DNA of 64,000 nt, taken from contig NZ_AYKT01000002.1 in assembly GCF_000496575.1 (NCBI RefSeq), forward strand, positions 186,001 through 250,000. The letters are read 5' to 3'. Every line of letters starts with the position of its first letter. Positions within the stretch are counted from its first letter, which is position 1. Made by a program: the position numbers and the translations under genes. This stretch comes from Geobacillus thermodenitrificans subsp. thermodenitrificans DSM 465. Its GTDB lineage: Bacteria > Bacillota > Bacilli > Bacillales > Anoxybacillaceae. The notes beneath the pieces were generated by a model that was given only the letters and a program-made list of their open reading frames with translations, was not told the origin of the DNA and did no database searches. Of the stretch, positions 38,923-48,589 are shown in pieces.

Positions 38923-39906
38923 ATGGGGAACGGAAAAAAAGGAAAAATCATTATGTTTCCACAAACGAAAGAACGGCTGATCGAAGCGGCGTTCACAGCA
39001 CTCGAGGCGAAGCAGTACAAGGAAGCACTCCGTTTTTTGCGTGCCGCCGAACAGCTTGGTGACGGCAGCTTTCCGATCCGGCTCGGGCTTGCGGTTTGCT
39101 GCTACGAGCTGGGAGATTACGATGAGGCGGAATGGCGCCTGGCCGCATTGCTTGATGAACAACCGAACAATGGCGAACTGTTGCAAATGTATGTTGCCCT
39201 GCTGTTACAGACGAACCGATATCGGGAGGCGGAAACGTTCATCCGCTCCGCTTTGCGTCGCCAGACACTGCCAGTTTCATTGCGTGAACAGCTTCGCCAG
39301 CTGCTCCGATTCAGTGAAAAAATGAACGTCCGCCCATTGCCGCCCGCGGAATGGAAGCGGGTGAAACGGTTGCTTGAATCGGAGGATATCGCCGAGCAAA
39401 TGCAGCTCATTAAACAGCTGGAAAAAGAAGATATCGCTCCAGTACTGTCACTGTTGAGTCAATATTTAAGTGAACCGAAAAAAAGCCCGATAGCAAAAAC
39501 GATGTTGCTTCGGCTTCTGACGGTGAAACAGATTGATGAGACAGTGACGGTTGAGAAGTTTGGCCAGCGTATCGATGTCGTCCCATCTGCATTAAACGAA
39601 CAGGCGGAAACGGAATTCGCTTCAACGCTGTTGCGCCTGCTTGAGCAGCGACTTACGGCGGAGAGCCCGAGCTTGTATGAAACGGCGGCGGAAATATGGC
39701 TTCGCTATGCGTACATCTTGTATCCGTTCCCGCCAGAGCCGGCCGATGCCGACGTATGGCTTGCTGCCCTTCATTGGATGGCAAGCCGACTTCAAGGTAT
39801 GGACGCTGATATGAGTATGTTGGCTGCCCGCTACGGTGTAGCGGTGGAGGAGATGGCGAAGCTTTGCAAAAAGTTGAACGAAATAGAGAAACTTTCCTAC
39901 CTCTAA
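38923..39906 (+). CDS. ysoA: Tetratricopeptide repeat protein (YsoA-like)
   Basis: A 327-residue soluble protein with TPR-like helix pairs in the first 130 residues ('AAFTALEAKQYKEALRFLRA', 'LAVCCYELGDYDEAEWRLAA', 'YVALLLQTNRYREAETFIRSA'). The C-terminal part is helical without clear repeats. It matches B. subtilis YsoA, which also lies between leuD and tig. The partner proteins and function are unknown. ATG at 38923 follows AGGAGCAGG. It has its own promoter. Confidence 0.8.
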   Translation: MGNGKKGKIIMFPQTKERLIEAAFTALEAKQYKEALRFLRAAEQLGDGSFPIRLGLAVCCYELGDYDEAEWRLAALLDEQPNNGELLQMYVALLLQTNRYREAETFIRSALRRQTLPVSLREQLRQLLRFSEKMNVRPLPPAEWKRVKRLLESEDIAEQMQLIKQLEKEDIAPVLSLLSQYLSEPKKSPIAKTMLLRLLTVKQIDETVTVEKFGQRIDVVPSALNEQAETEFASTLLRLLEQRLTAESPSLYETAAEIWLRYAYILYPFPPEPADADVWLAALHWMASRLQGMDADMSMLAARYGVAVEEMAKLCKKLNEIEKLSYL

Positions 39907-39920
39907 TGGATGGTTCTGTA

Positions 39921-39948
39921 TTGAAACATAGCTTTTGTATGTTATAAT
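39921..39948 (+). promoter_or_regulatory. Promoter of tig
   Basis: TTGAAA (39921-39926), a 16-base spacer and TATAAT (39943-39948) with TGT before it (extended -10). The leader is about 118 bases. Confidence 0.75.
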
Positions 39949-40071
39949 ATAATGGCTGTGCTATGTATCTGTTTTCGCATACTTGGCTACATAATATGGA
40001 CATAATAAAAGGATAATGGACAAGCAGATTGCGCCATGATCCTAGCAATGATTTTAGGTGGAGGGAACAGT

Positions 40072-41358
40072 ATGTCAGTCAAATGGGAAAAGCTTGAAGG
40101 CAACGAAGGCGTATTGACCGTTGAGGTCGACGCTGAACAAGTGAACAAAGGCTTGGACGCCGCATTCAAAAAAGTGGTGAAAAACGTCTCGCTTCCGGGC
40201 TTCCGTAAAGGGAAAGTACCGCGCGTCTTGTTTGAAAAACGCTTTGGCGTTGAAGCGCTCTATCAAGATGCGCTCGACATTTTGCTGCCGGAAGCGTATG
40301 CGAAAGCGGTCGAAGAAGCAGGTATTGAGCCGGTATCGATGCCGGAAATCGACATTGAGCAAATGGAAAAAGGCAAAAGCTTAATTTTTAAAGCGAAAGT
40401 CACTGTTAAACCGGAAGTAAAACTCGGTCAATACAAAGGACTTGAGGTTGAAAAAATCGATACGACGGTAACGGATGAAGATGTCGAAAATGAGCTGAAG
40501 CGCCTGCAAGAAAACTATGCTGAACTGGTCGTCAAAGAAGAAGGGACAGTGGAAAACGGTGATACGGCCGTCATCGACTTTGAAGGATTTGTCGACGGCG
40601 AACCGTTTGAAGGTGGCAAAGCAGAAAACTATTCGCTCGAAATCGGCTCCGGAACGTTCATTCCTGGGTTTGAAGATCAGCTTGTCGGCATGAAAGCGGG
40701 AGAAGAAAAAGAAATTCAAGTCACCTTCCTGGAAGAGTATCATGCTGAACAACTGGCGGGCAAACCGGCGACGTTCAAAGTGAAAGTACACGAAGTGAAA
40801 GCGAAACAACTGCCGGCGCTTGACGATGAATTCGCAAAAGATGTCGATGAAGAAGTCGAAACGCTTGACGAACTGAAGTCGAAAATCCGCACTCGTTTAG
40901 AAGAAGCGAAGAAGAACGAGGCAGAAGCGGCCGTTCGCAACGCAGTTGTTGAGAAAGCAGCGGCCAACGCGGAAATCGATATTCCGGCTGTCATGGTGCA
41001 AAATGAGACTGACCGGATGCTTCGCGAATTTGACCAACGTCTGCAAATGCAAGGAATGAACTTGCAGTTGTACTATCAATTCTCCGGCCAGGACGAAGCA
41101 GCGTTGCGTGAACAAATGAAAGAAGATGCTGAAAAGCGGGTGCGCGCAGCACTGACGCTTGAAGCGATCGCCAAAGCAGAAAATATCGACGTGACTGACG
41201 AAGAAGTGAATGAAGAGCTCGAAAAAATGGCCGCATCCTACAACTTGAGCGTTGACAAGTTAAAAGAGCTGATCGGCAACCTCGACGGCGTCAAAGAAGA
41301 TTTAAAATGGCGAAAAACGGTCGATTTTCTTGTAGAGCACAGCACGGTTGCGGCATAA
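40072..41358 (+). CDS. tig: Trigger factor
   Basis: The 428-residue ribosome-bound chaperone and prolyl isomerase. The N-terminal ribosome-binding loop is '[11 protein letters not shown]' (about 41-51). The FKBP-type isomerase domain spans about 150-245 ('[18 protein letters not shown]', '[11 protein letters not shown]'), and the helical C-terminal arms follow. ATG at 40072 follows AGGTGGAGGG; an earlier in-frame ATG at 40036 lacks a site. It is followed by clpX, as in B. subtilis. Confidence 0.96.
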   Translation: MSVKWEKLEGNEGVLTVEVDAEQVNKGLDAAFKKVVKNVSLPGFRKGKVPRVLFEKRFGVEALYQDALDILLPEAYAKAVEEAGIEPVSMPEIDIEQMEKGKSLIFKAKVTVKPEVKLGQYKGLEVEKIDTTVTDEDVENELKRLQENYAELVVKEEGTVENGDTAVIDFEGFVDGEPFEGGKAENYSLEIGSGTFIPGFEDQLVGMKAGEEKEIQVTFLEEYHAEQLAGKPATFKVKVHEVKAKQLPALDDEFAKDVDEEVETLDELKSKIRTRLEEAKKNEAEAAVRNAVVEKAAANAEIDIPAVMVQNETDRMLREFDQRLQMQGMNLQLYYQFSGQDEAALREQMKEDAEKRVRAALTLEAIAKAENIDVTDEEVNEELEKMAASYNLSVDKLKELIGNLDGVKEDLKWRKTVDFLVEHSTVAA

Positions 41359-41374
41359 TAATGAAGTAGGGAAG

Positions 41375-41410
41375 GAACAAGGCGCGAAACGTTCGTGCCT
41401 TGTTCTTTAT
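41375..41410 (+). terminator. tig terminator
   Basis: GAACAAGGCGCGAA and TTCGTGCCTTGTTC pair over 14 bases with one G-T pair and a short loop, followed by TTTAT. Confidence 0.88.
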
Positions 41411-41587
41411 CTCATCAATGGCGATTGGAGGATGAGTTTTCAAACTTTTCTAACACATTTTAGTTTTTTCATTCGCTTTTTCGGGAACACTTATGGTAAA
41501 ATAGCGAATACATACGTTTTTGCAACGAAGGATGGCGACACACGATACATAACGCAGGCGTGATTCCGTTAACAAGGGGTGAATAAC

Positions 41588-42853
41588 ATGTTTAAATTTA
41601 ACGATGAAAAAGGGCAGTTGAAATGTTCGTTTTGTGGCAAAACACAAGACCAAGTGCGCAAGTTGGTCGCTGGGCCGGGTGTGTACATTTGCGATGAGTG
41701 CATCGAGCTATGCACGGAGATCGTCGAAGAAGAGCTTGGCAATGAGGAAGAGTTCGAGTTTAAAGATGTGCCAAAGCCGGTGGAAATCCGTGAAATTCTA
41801 GATGAATACGTCATCGGCCAGGACGAGGCGAAAAAATCGCTTGCCGTTGCCGTTTATAATCATTATAAACGGATTAACTCCGGCAGCAAAATTGACGATG
41901 TAGAGCTGTCGAAAAGCAACATTTTGATGATCGGGCCGACTGGAAGCGGGAAAACGCTCTTGGCGCAAACATTGGCACGCATTTTAAACGTACCGTTTGC
42001 CATTGCTGATGCGACATCGCTCACGGAAGCGGGCTATGTTGGCGAGGACGTCGAAAACATTTTGCTGAAGCTTATTCAAGCGGCTGACTACGATGTCGAA
42101 CGGGCAGAAAAAGGCATTATTTACATCGACGAAATCGATAAAATTGCCCGCAAGTCGGAAAACCCTTCCATTACCCGCGATGTTTCGGGTGAAGGGGTGC
42201 AGCAGGCCCTGTTGAAAATTTTGGAAGGCACGATCGCCAGCGTTCCGCCGCAGGGTGGCCGCAAACATCCGCATCAAGAGTTTATTCAAATTGATACGAC
42301 GAACATTTTGTTTATTTGCGGCGGGGCGTTTGACGGAATTGAGCCGATCATCAAGCGCCGCCTCGGCAAAAAAGTGATCGGGTTTGGTGCTGAAATGAAC
42401 CAAGCTGACGTTGATGAGAAAAACTTGCTGTCGAAAGTGTTGCCGGAAGACTTGCTCAAGTTTGGTCTCATTCCGGAGTTCATCGGCCGCCTGCCGGTCA
42501 TTACTACGCTTGAACCGCTCGATGAACAAGCGTTGATTGATATTTTGACGAAGCCGAAAAACGCCATTGTGAAGCAATACAAAAAAATGCTCGAGCTTGA
42601 CGGCGTTGAGCTTGAGTTTGAAGAAGCCGCACTCCGTGAAATCGCGAAAAAAGCAATTGAACGGAAAACGGGAGCGCGCGGTCTCCGTTCGATCATCGAA
42701 GGCATTATGCTCGATGTCATGTTTGAGCTTCCGTCGCGCGAAGATGTGCAAAAATGTATCATTACTGTCGATACCGTGTGCGGCAAAAAACCACCGAAAC
42801 TCATTCGCCATGACGGCACGGTGGTCGAGCACGAACGGAAAACGTCCGCTTAA
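41588..42853 (+). CDS. clpX: ATP-dependent Clp protease ATP-binding subunit ClpX
   Basis: The 421-residue AAA+ unfoldase that feeds substrates to ClpP. The zinc-binding domain has 'CSFCGKTQ' and 'CDECIELC' (12-41). Walker A is 'GPTGSGKT' (116-123), Walker B 'IIYIDEIDK', and the ClpP-docking loop is in '[10 protein letters not shown]'. ATG at 41588 follows AAGGGGTG; GTG at 41579 is in frame but lies within that ribosome site. A TAAAAT -10 sits near 41497. Two terminators follow the gene. Confidence 0.97.
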   Translation: MFKFNDEKGQLKCSFCGKTQDQVRKLVAGPGVYICDECIELCTEIVEEELGNEEEFEFKDVPKPVEIREILDEYVIGQDEAKKSLAVAVYNHYKRINSGSKIDDVELSKSNILMIGPTGSGKTLLAQTLARILNVPFAIADATSLTEAGYVGEDVENILLKLIQAADYDVERAEKGIIYIDEIDKIARKSENPSITRDVSGEGVQQALLKILEGTIASVPPQGGRKHPHQEFIQIDTTNILFICGGAFDGIEPIIKRRLGKKVIGFGAEMNQADVDEKNLLSKVLPEDLLKFGLIPEFIGRLPVITTLEPLDEQALIDILTKPKNAIVKQYKKMLELDGVELEFEEAALREIAKKAIERKTGARGLRSIIEGIMLDVMFELPSREDVQKCIITVDTVCGKKPPKLIRHDGTVVEHERKTSA

Positions 42854-42858
42854 TGAGG

Positions 42859-42889
42859 GAAACCGCCTTTTACGGCGGTTTCTTTTTTG
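42859..42889 (+). terminator. clpX terminator 1
   Basis: GAAACCGCC and GGCGGTTTC are perfect 9-base arms with a 6-base loop and six T. Confidence 0.93.
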
Positions 42890-42902
42890 TTGCATGCCCT
42901 AG

Positions 42903-42923
42903 GCGCCAGTCGGCGCTTTTTTT
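42903..42923 (+). terminator. clpX terminator 2
   Basis: GCGCC and GGCGC with a 4-base loop and seven T, 13 bases after the first terminator. The tandem pair should isolate clpX from lonB. Confidence 0.7.
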
Positions 42924-42993
42924 GTTTATTCCCGCCAATTCGCGGAGATACTATTATACTACATACTACTTGAAGGCAGGAGGATATCGGGGC

Positions 42994-44670
42994 ATGAATT
43001 GGACGAATATCGTGCTTGTAATTCAGTTGTTTTTTGGGGTCGTCATCGGCCTTTATTTTTGGAATTTGTTAAAAGGACAGCGTGTGCAAAAAGTATCGAT
43101 TGATAAAGAATCGCGCAAAGAGATGGAGCAGCTCCGCAAGCTGCGCTCTATTTCACTCACTGAGCCGCTTGCCGAAAAAGTACGCCCGAAAAGTTTTGAC
43201 GATATCGTAGGTCAGGAAGACGGCATCAAGGCATTGAAAGCAGCACTGTGCGGGCCGAACCCGCAACATGTCATCATTTATGGACCACCTGGCGTCGGCA
43301 AAACAGCCGCAGCCCGGTTGGTACTTGAAGAAGCGAAGAAAAATCCGCTCTCCCCGTTTAAGAAAAATGCTGTATTTGTTGAGCTCGATGCGACGACGGC
43401 GCGCTTTGACGAGCGCGGCATCGCCGATCCGCTCATTGGCTCGGTGCATGACCCGATTTACCAAGGGGCCGGGGCGATGGGACAAGCCGGTATCCCCCAG
43501 CCGAAACAAGGGGCGGTGACGAACGCTCATGGCGGCGTTTTGTTTATTGATGAAATTGGCGAACTCCATCCCATCCAAATGAACAAGCTGCTCAAAGTGC
43601 TTGAGGATCGGAAAGTGTTTTTTGAAAGCGCCTATTACAGCAAAGAAAACCCACAAATTCCAAGCCATATCCATGACATTTTCCAAAACGGGCTGCCGGC
43701 CGATTTTCGCCTTGTCGGTGCAACAACACGAACGCCAAACGAGATTCCTCCGGCCATTCGTTCCCGTTGTTTAGAAGTGTTTTTCCGCGAATTGGATCAA
43801 GACGAAATCGCCTTGATCGCCAAAAAAGCAGCGGAAAAAATCCGCTTGAATGTTTCCGAAAGCGGCATTCGTCTCCTTGCCGCTTATGCGCGCAACGGTC
43901 GGGAAGCGGTGAACATGATGCAAATTGCGGCCGGGCTTGCCATTACGGAAAACCGGGAGAAAATTTTGGATAAAGATATTGAATGGGTCATTCACTCAAG
44001 CCAAATGGCTCCGCGCTATGAAAAGAAAATTGGATCCGCTCCGGCAGTCGGTGTTGTCAATGGGCTGGCGGTATACGGACCGAACACCGGCGCGCTTCTC
44101 GAAATTGAAGTGACTGCCTTGCCAGCGAAAGGAAAAGGATCAATCAATGTGACCGGCATTGTCGAGGAAGAAAGCATTGGTAGTCCGGAAAAATCGGTGC
44201 GCCGCAAAAGTATGGCGCGCGGCTCGGCGGAAAACGTGATTACCGTGCTTCGTGCGATGGGGGTACCGGCGGACCGTTACGATATTCACGTCAATTTTCC
44301 AGGCGGTGTGCCAGTCGACGGTCCTTCAGCCGGGGTGGCGATCGCGGTTGGGATTTATTCGGCCATTTATCAGCTGCCGGTCGATCATACCGTCGCAATG
44401 ACTGGAGAAATTAGCATCCACGGCTACGTCAAACCGGTCGGTGGCGTGTTTGCTAAAATTAAAGCGGCCAAGCAAGCCGGAGCGAAAAAAGTCATTATTC
44501 CGATTGAAAACATGCAATCGCTGTTGCGGGAAGTGAGCGGTATTCAAATTATCGCTGTCCGCCGCCTTGAAGAAGCGCTCATCCACGTGTTCGGTGAAGA
44601 AACACTCCGTCGAGGCACTGCATTTTTGCCGGCTGCTGCCGCCGATCGTTCAGGGAAAAAGCTCGTGTAA
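42994..44670 (+). CDS. lonB: ATP-dependent protease LonB
   Basis: A 558-residue membrane-linked Lon-type protease. One N-terminal membrane span (about 5-25) is followed by an AAA+ domain with Walker A 'GPPGVGKT' (97-104) and Walker B 'GVLFIDEIGEL', then a Lon protease domain with the catalytic serine in 'DGPSAGVAIA' and the lysine in 'PVGGVFAKIKAA'. It lacks the long Lon N-terminal domain, as expected for LonB. In B. subtilis it is made in the forespore. CATACTA (42962-42968) resembles a sigma-G -10, but no fitting -35 is seen. ATG at 42994 follows GCAGGAGGAT. Confidence 0.94.
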   Translation: MNWTNIVLVIQLFFGVVIGLYFWNLLKGQRVQKVSIDKESRKEMEQLRKLRSISLTEPLAEKVRPKSFDDIVGQEDGIKALKAALCGPNPQHVIIYGPPGVGKTAAARLVLEEAKKNPLSPFKKNAVFVELDATTARFDERGIADPLIGSVHDPIYQGAGAMGQAGIPQPKQGAVTNAHGGVLFIDEIGELHPIQMNKLLKVLEDRKVFFESAYYSKENPQIPSHIHDIFQNGLPADFRLVGATTRTPNEIPPAIRSRCLEVFFRELDQDEIALIAKKAAEKIRLNVSESGIRLLAAYARNGREAVNMMQIAAGLAITENREKILDKDIEWVIHSSQMAPRYEKKIGSAPAVGVVNGLAVYGPNTGALLEIEVTALPAKGKGSINVTGIVEEESIGSPEKSVRRKSMARGSAENVITVLRAMGVPADRYDIHVNFPGGVPVDGPSAGVAIAVGIYSAIYQLPVDHTVAMTGEISIHGYVKPVGGVFAKIKAAKQAGAKKVIIPIENMQSLLREVSGIQIIAVRRLEEALIHVFGEETLRRGTAFLPAAAADRSGKKLV

Positions 44671-44683
44671 CAAAGGGGGAGCG

Positions 44684-44827
44684 ATGGTAAAGAGGAGCGC
44701 AGCCGCCCGTTTTTGCCGCTGTGGAATATACCGTTTCGTGTACGGCTCGCTGCATTGTGCGGCCGACTATGAGACAGATCAACGGTTTTACCAGTTGTCA
44801 GTGTACGGCTTCGGCGCAAGCGGATGA
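44684..44827 (+). CDS. Possible 47-residue protein between lonB and lon
   Basis: A short frame with an AAAGGGGGA site 6 bases before ATG 44684, starting 13 bases after lonB. The product is basic at the start ('MVKRSAAARFCRCGIYRF') with three cysteines and tyrosine-rich in its second half. I do not recognise it. The strong ribosome site and coupling to lonB favour translation; the lack of a known family speaks against. There is no terminator between lonB and this frame. Confidence 0.35.
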   Translation: MVKRSAAARFCRCGIYRFVYGSLHCAADYETDQRFYQLSVYGFGASG

Positions 44828-44891
44828 TCGCCGGAGTCGATTTTTCTTTGTCTGCAAATAAGATGCCGTTCTCTTTGGTATTCATCAAATT

Positions 44892-44921
44892 TTACAAATC
44901 TGGCTGTCGTACTATACAATA
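44892..44921 (+). promoter_or_regulatory. Promoter of lonA
   Basis: TTTACA (44892-44897) with TACAAT (44916-44921) at 18 bases, or TATACA (44914-44919) at 16 bases. The start point is then only about 25 bases before the lonA codon. No CIRCE or CtsR repeat is seen. Confidence 0.55.
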
Positions 44922-44954
44922 AACGAATAGAAGCGAGATATGGAGGTGTTCGGC

Positions 44955-47282
44955 GTGAACGGAAAGAAAAAGGAGACGATCGTTCCGCTTTTGCCGCTGC
45001 GGGGGTTGCTTGTGTTTCCGACGATGGTACTCCATTTGGACGTCGGGCGCGAGAAATCGGTGAAAGCACTCGAACAGGCGATGGTCGAGGACCATATCAT
45101 TTTGCTGACATCGCAAAAAGATGTCGCCATCGACGAACCGGACATGGACGACTTATATAAAATGGGGACGATTGCGCGCGTTAAGCAGTTGTTAAAATTG
45201 CCGAACGGCACGTTCCGTGTGCTTGTCGAAGGCATTGCCCGGGCGCTCATCACCGAAGTCGTCAGCGAGGAGCCGTATTTTTCCGTCAAGGTGGAAAAAT
45301 TCGCCGATCGGGCATCGAAAGACTTGGAAGATGAGGCGCTCAAGCGGACGATGCTCGAATATTTTGAGCAATACATAAATTTATCCAAGCGGCTGTCGGC
45401 GGACATTTATGCCTCGATTGTCGACATTGATGAGCCGGGGCGGATGGCCGATATTATCGCTTCGCATTTGCCGCTTAAGCTCGAAGAAAAACAGCGTATT
45501 TTAGAAACGATCGATGTGAAAGAACGGCTGAATAAAATTATTCAAATTTTGCACAACGAGAAAGAAGTGCTTCAGCTCGAGAAAAAAATTAGCGCTCGCG
45601 TCAAACAGTCAATGGAGCGGACGCAAAAAGAGTATTATTTGCGCGAGCAAATGAAAGCCATTCAAAAAGAGCTCGGTGAAAAGGAAGGAAAAACGGGTGA
45701 AGTCGAGGCGCTCAAAGAGAAAATCGAGGCAGCCGGCATGCCAGAACATGTGAAAGAGACGGCCCTCAAGGAGCTCGACCGCTATGAAAAAATTCCGGCA
45801 ACATCAGCAGAAAGTGCGGTCATTCGCAACTACTTAGACTGGCTCATTGCTTTGCCATGGTCAAAAGAAACGAAAGACATCCACGATATTAAACGCGCGG
45901 AAACGATTTTAAACGAGGAGCATTACGGGCTTGATAAGGTGAAAGAGCGGGTGCTTGAATTTTTGTCCGTGCAGCAGTTGACCCAATCGTTAAAAGGACC
46001 GATTCTTTGCCTTGCCGGACCGCCGGGGGTCGGAAAAACATCGCTTGCCCGCTCGATTGCCAAAGCACTCGGCCGTCGTTTCGTTCGCATGTCGCTTGGC
46101 GGCGTGCGCGACGAATCGGAAATTCGCGGCCATCGTCGCACGTACGTTGGAGCGATGCCGGGTCGCATCATTCAAGGCATGAAAAAAGCAGGCACGATCA
46201 ATCCGGTCTTTTTGCTTGATGAGATCGACAAAATGTCAAGCGATTTCCGTGGCGACCCATCCGCGGCTATGCTTGAGGTGCTCGATCCGGAACAAAACCA
46301 TACGTTCAGCGATCATTATATCGAAGAGCCGTACGATTTATCGAAAGTAATGTTTATCGCTACCGCTAACAATTTGGCGACGATTCCGCAGCCGTTGTTG
46401 GACCGGATGGAAATCATTCACATTCCAGGCTATACAGAGGTCGAAAAGCTGCATATCGCCAAACGGCATTTGCTGCCGAAGCAGCTGGCGGAGCATGGAC
46501 TGAAAAAGGCAGCGCTCCAGGTTCGGGATGATGCGATGTTGGATATCATCCGTCATTATACGCGCGAAGCCGGCGTTCGGGAGCTTGAACGGCAACTTGC
46601 CGCCATTTGCCGGAAAGCGGCTCGCCTCATCGTCTCTGGGGAGAAAAAGCGGGTTGTGGTTACACAAAATAATATCGAAGAATTTTTAGGGAAACGAAAA
46701 TACCGCTATGGTCAGGCGGAGGCAGAAGATCAAATTGGGGTAGCCACCGGTCTTGCGTATACCGCGTTTGGCGGTGATACGCTCGCCATCGAAGTGTCGC
46801 TTGCGAAAGGCAACGGCAAACTTGTCTTGACCGGAAAACTCGGAGATGTAATGAAAGAGTCGGCACAAGCAGCGTTCAGCTATGTGCGTTCACGCGCCGA
46901 GGAGCTCGGCATTGACCCGAAATTTCATGAAACGTACGATATCCATATTCACGTTCCAGAAGGAGCGGTGCCAAAAGACGGACCGTCTGCTGGTATTACG
47001 ATCGCGACTGCGCTCATTTCCGCTTTAACAGGTAAGCCGGTCAGCCGGTTTGTCGGTATGACCGGGGAAATTACGCTGCGTGGCCGTGTGCTCCCGATCG
47101 GCGGCTTAAAAGAGAAAACGCTAAGCGCCCACCGCGCCGGACTGAAAACGGTCATTTTACCGAAAGATAATGAAAAAGATTTGGCCGACATTCCGGATAC
47201 AGTAAAGCGCGACTTGCGCTTTGTGCTCGTCTCCCATCTCGATGAGGTGCTGCCACATGCGTTGGTGGGGTGGGAACGATGA
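44955..47282 (+). CDS. lonA: ATP-dependent protease La (LonA)
   Basis: A 775-residue Lon protease of usual length. It has the N-terminal substrate-binding domain with a coiled coil, the AAA+ domain with Walker A 'GPPGVGKT' (355-362) and 'LLDEIDKM', and the protease domain with catalytic Ser678 in 'DGPSAGIT' and the lysine in '[14 protein letters not shown]'. It degrades damaged and specific regulatory proteins in the cytoplasm. I chose GTG at 44955 because GGAGGTG lies 6 bases before it; ATG at 44940 would place the ribosome site inside the gene. The stop overlaps ysxC (ATGA). Confidence 0.95.
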   Translation: MNGKKKETIVPLLPLRGLLVFPTMVLHLDVGREKSVKALEQAMVEDHIILLTSQKDVAIDEPDMDDLYKMGTIARVKQLLKLPNGTFRVLVEGIARALITEVVSEEPYFSVKVEKFADRASKDLEDEALKRTMLEYFEQYINLSKRLSADIYASIVDIDEPGRMADIIASHLPLKLEEKQRILETIDVKERLNKIIQILHNEKEVLQLEKKISARVKQSMERTQKEYYLREQMKAIQKELGEKEGKTGEVEALKEKIEAAGMPEHVKETALKELDRYEKIPATSAESAVIRNYLDWLIALPWSKETKDIHDIKRAETILNEEHYGLDKVKERVLEFLSVQQLTQSLKGPILCLAGPPGVGKTSLARSIAKALGRRFVRMSLGGVRDESEIRGHRRTYVGAMPGRIIQGMKKAGTINPVFLLDEIDKMSSDFRGDPSAAMLEVLDPEQNHTFSDHYIEEPYDLSKVMFIATANNLATIPQPLLDRMEIIHIPGYTEVEKLHIAKRHLLPKQLAEHGLKKAALQVRDDAMLDIIRHYTREAGVRELERQLAAICRKAARLIVSGEKKRVVVTQNNIEEFLGKRKYRYGQAEAEDQIGVATGLAYTAFGGDTLAIEVSLAKGNGKLVLTGKLGDVMKESAQAAFSYVRSRAEELGIDPKFHETYDIHIHVPEGAVPKDGPSAGITIATALISALTGKPVSRFVGMTGEITLRGRVLPIGGLKEKTLSAHRAGLKTVILPKDNEKDLADIPDTVKRDLRFVLVSHLDEVLPHALVGWER

Positions 47283-47866
47283 ACATCACAAAAGCAGAGC
47301 TCGTCATCAGTGCTGTCAAACCCGAGCAATATCCGGATAGTGGGCGGCCGGAAGTGGCGCTTGCTGGTCGCTCAAACGTCGGCAAATCGTCATTTATCAA
47401 CAAAATGATCAATCGGAAGAACTTGGCGCGCACCTCATCAAAGCCAGGGAAAACGCAGACGTTGAACTTTTATTTGATTAACGATTCGTTTTACTTTGTA
47501 GACGTGCCTGGCTATGGTTTTGCCCGCGTGTCGAAGCAGGAGCGGCAAAAATGGGGAAAAATGATGGAGACGTATTTCACGACGCGCGAGACGCTCAAAG
47601 CGGCGCTGTTGCTTGTCGATTTGCGCCACCCGCCAACCAAAGACGATGTCATGATGTATGAGTTTTTCAAACATTACGAGATTCCTGTGATCGTCATTGC
47701 GACGAAAGCGGATAAAGTCCCGCGTGGCAAGCAGCAAAAGCATGCGAAAATCGCACGCGAAACGTTGCGTCTGGCAGCCGGTGACTCCCTCATTTTGTTT
47801 TCCTCCGAGACCGGGCAAGGAAAAGAGGAAGCGTGGGCGGCGCTCTTGCCGTTTTTGACCGAGTGA
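47279..47866 (+). CDS. ysxC: Ribosome biogenesis GTP-binding protein YsxC/EngB
   Basis: A 195-residue essential GTPase that acts late in 50S ribosomal subunit assembly. G1 is 'GRSNVGKSS', G3 'DVPGYGFA' and G4 'ATKADK', with '[15 protein letters not shown]' as the switch I region. ATG at 47279 overlaps the lonA stop, so the pair is translationally coupled. The length equals that of the B. subtilis protein. A strong terminator follows. Confidence 0.96.
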   Translation: MNITKAELVISAVKPEQYPDSGRPEVALAGRSNVGKSSFINKMINRKNLARTSSKPGKTQTLNFYLINDSFYFVDVPGYGFARVSKQERQKWGKMMETYFTTRETLKAALLLVDLRHPPTKDDVMMYEFFKHYEIPVIVIATKADKVPRGKQQKHAKIARETLRLAAGDSLILFSSETGQGKEEAWAALLPFLTE

Positions 47867-47895
47867 TAAAAAAGTGTTCTCATATTTGGTGATGA

Positions 47896-47927
47896 AAAAG
47901 GTGTCTCGATCCTTCGAGACACCTTTT
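47896..47927. terminator. Bidirectional terminator between ysxC and the minus-strand membrane gene
   Basis: AAAAGGTGTCTCG and CGAGACACCTTTT are perfect 13-base arms with a 6-base loop. A or T runs at both ends let it work for both converging genes. Confidence 0.93.
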
Positions 47928-47939
47928 GTTCACCTCCAA

Positions 47940-48425
47940 CTACCTCCGTTTGGCCCATAATACGTAAATGCCGATGGCGATGAGTCCGAGCGGCCAAAAC
48001 TTCCAGATGGAAGAAAGGCCGGTTTGGACGAGATGGAACAGCGGCTGGCCGCGGTCGGAAAACGACAGCACAATAGCAAGAAGCAAAAAAAATGCGCCGA
48101 AGCCGGCTCCGCTTTTTTGCTTGCGACTGCTGGCGAAAAAAGAGAGTGCAATGATGAAAAAAAAGATGTTTGTGCCATGGGGCCAAGACGGAAAGGCACT
48201 GGCAAGCAAAAGCTCAACACCGAAGCCGAGCAAAAGAAAGCCCGGGAAAACATAATGGTACTCGCGCGCCGAATACGCCTGCCCAAGCAAGGCGGCGCCG
48301 CAAATGGCGAGCAAAGCCGGCCATCCTTGAAGGAAGCGGAGCAATGGAATGGCTAACTGTCCGGCAAGAAAATATAATCCGAGGCCGATGAACAATATGC
48401 CGGAGAAAGCAGCTCTGTTTTTCAC
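47940..48425 (-). CDS. Small multispan membrane protein (LiaI/DUF5668-like)
   Basis: A 161-residue protein with about five hydrophobic segments, beginning 'FSGILFIGLGLYFLAG', and a basic end 'WAKRR'. The repeated G-L/I-x-L-G-x-x-F/Y-L pattern resembles the LiaI/LiaF-type transmembrane region linked to cell-envelope stress, but the soluble LiaF part is absent. The function is unknown. I chose GTG at 48425 (minus strand) because GGGGGG ends 7 bases before it; an ATG at 48455 is also in frame. It is divergent from hemA, with a palindrome in the shared upstream region. Confidence 0.65.
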   Translation of the reverse strand: MKNRAAFSGILFIGLGLYFLAGQLAIPLLRFLQGWPALLAICGAALLGQAYSAREYHYVFPGFLLLGFGVELLLASAFPSWPHGTNIFFFIIALSFFASSRKQKSGAGFGAFFLLLAIVLSFSDRGQPLFHLVQTGLSSIWKFWPLGLIAIGIYVLWAKRR

Positions 48426-48473
48426 GATCGTGCCCCCCGTTTCCCATTTAGACATGTTTATGATAGAATGTTC

Positions 48474-48485
48474 ACTGTATACAGT
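48474..48485. promoter_or_regulatory. Palindrome between the membrane gene and hemA
   Basis: ACTGTATACAGT is a perfect 12-base palindrome about 50 bases upstream of the minus-strand gene and about 60 bases upstream of the hemA -10. Sites of this kind are bound by GntR-type (YtrA-like) repressors in Bacillaceae, but the regulator is not in the window. Confidence 0.45.
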
Positions 48486-48543
48486 TTAACATAGCTCGTG
48501 AGGGATGTTCACAATTTTTTCAAATCGGAATGATAGACGTTTA

Positions 48544-48552
48544 TGGTATAAT
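48544..48552 (+). promoter_or_regulatory. Extended -10 promoter of hemA
   Basis: TGGTATAAT (48544-48552) is a perfect extended -10. No -35 hexamer of quality lies 16-18 bases upstream. Confidence 0.6.
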
Positions 48553-48589
48553 AGTGGAAGGGATTGGGCTAAGAAGGGGGGATTGCACC

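Noticed and set aside
44840-44954. CIRCE or CtsR heat-shock operators at lonA and clpX
   Set aside because: Neither the CIRCE inverted repeat nor the CtsR direct heptad repeats are present in the upstream regions of these genes.
48490-48560. A PerR box in the hemA promoter
   Set aside because: B. subtilis hemA is under PerR, but the AT-rich stretch around TATAAT here does not form the TTATAATNATTATAA dyad; only one half is similar.
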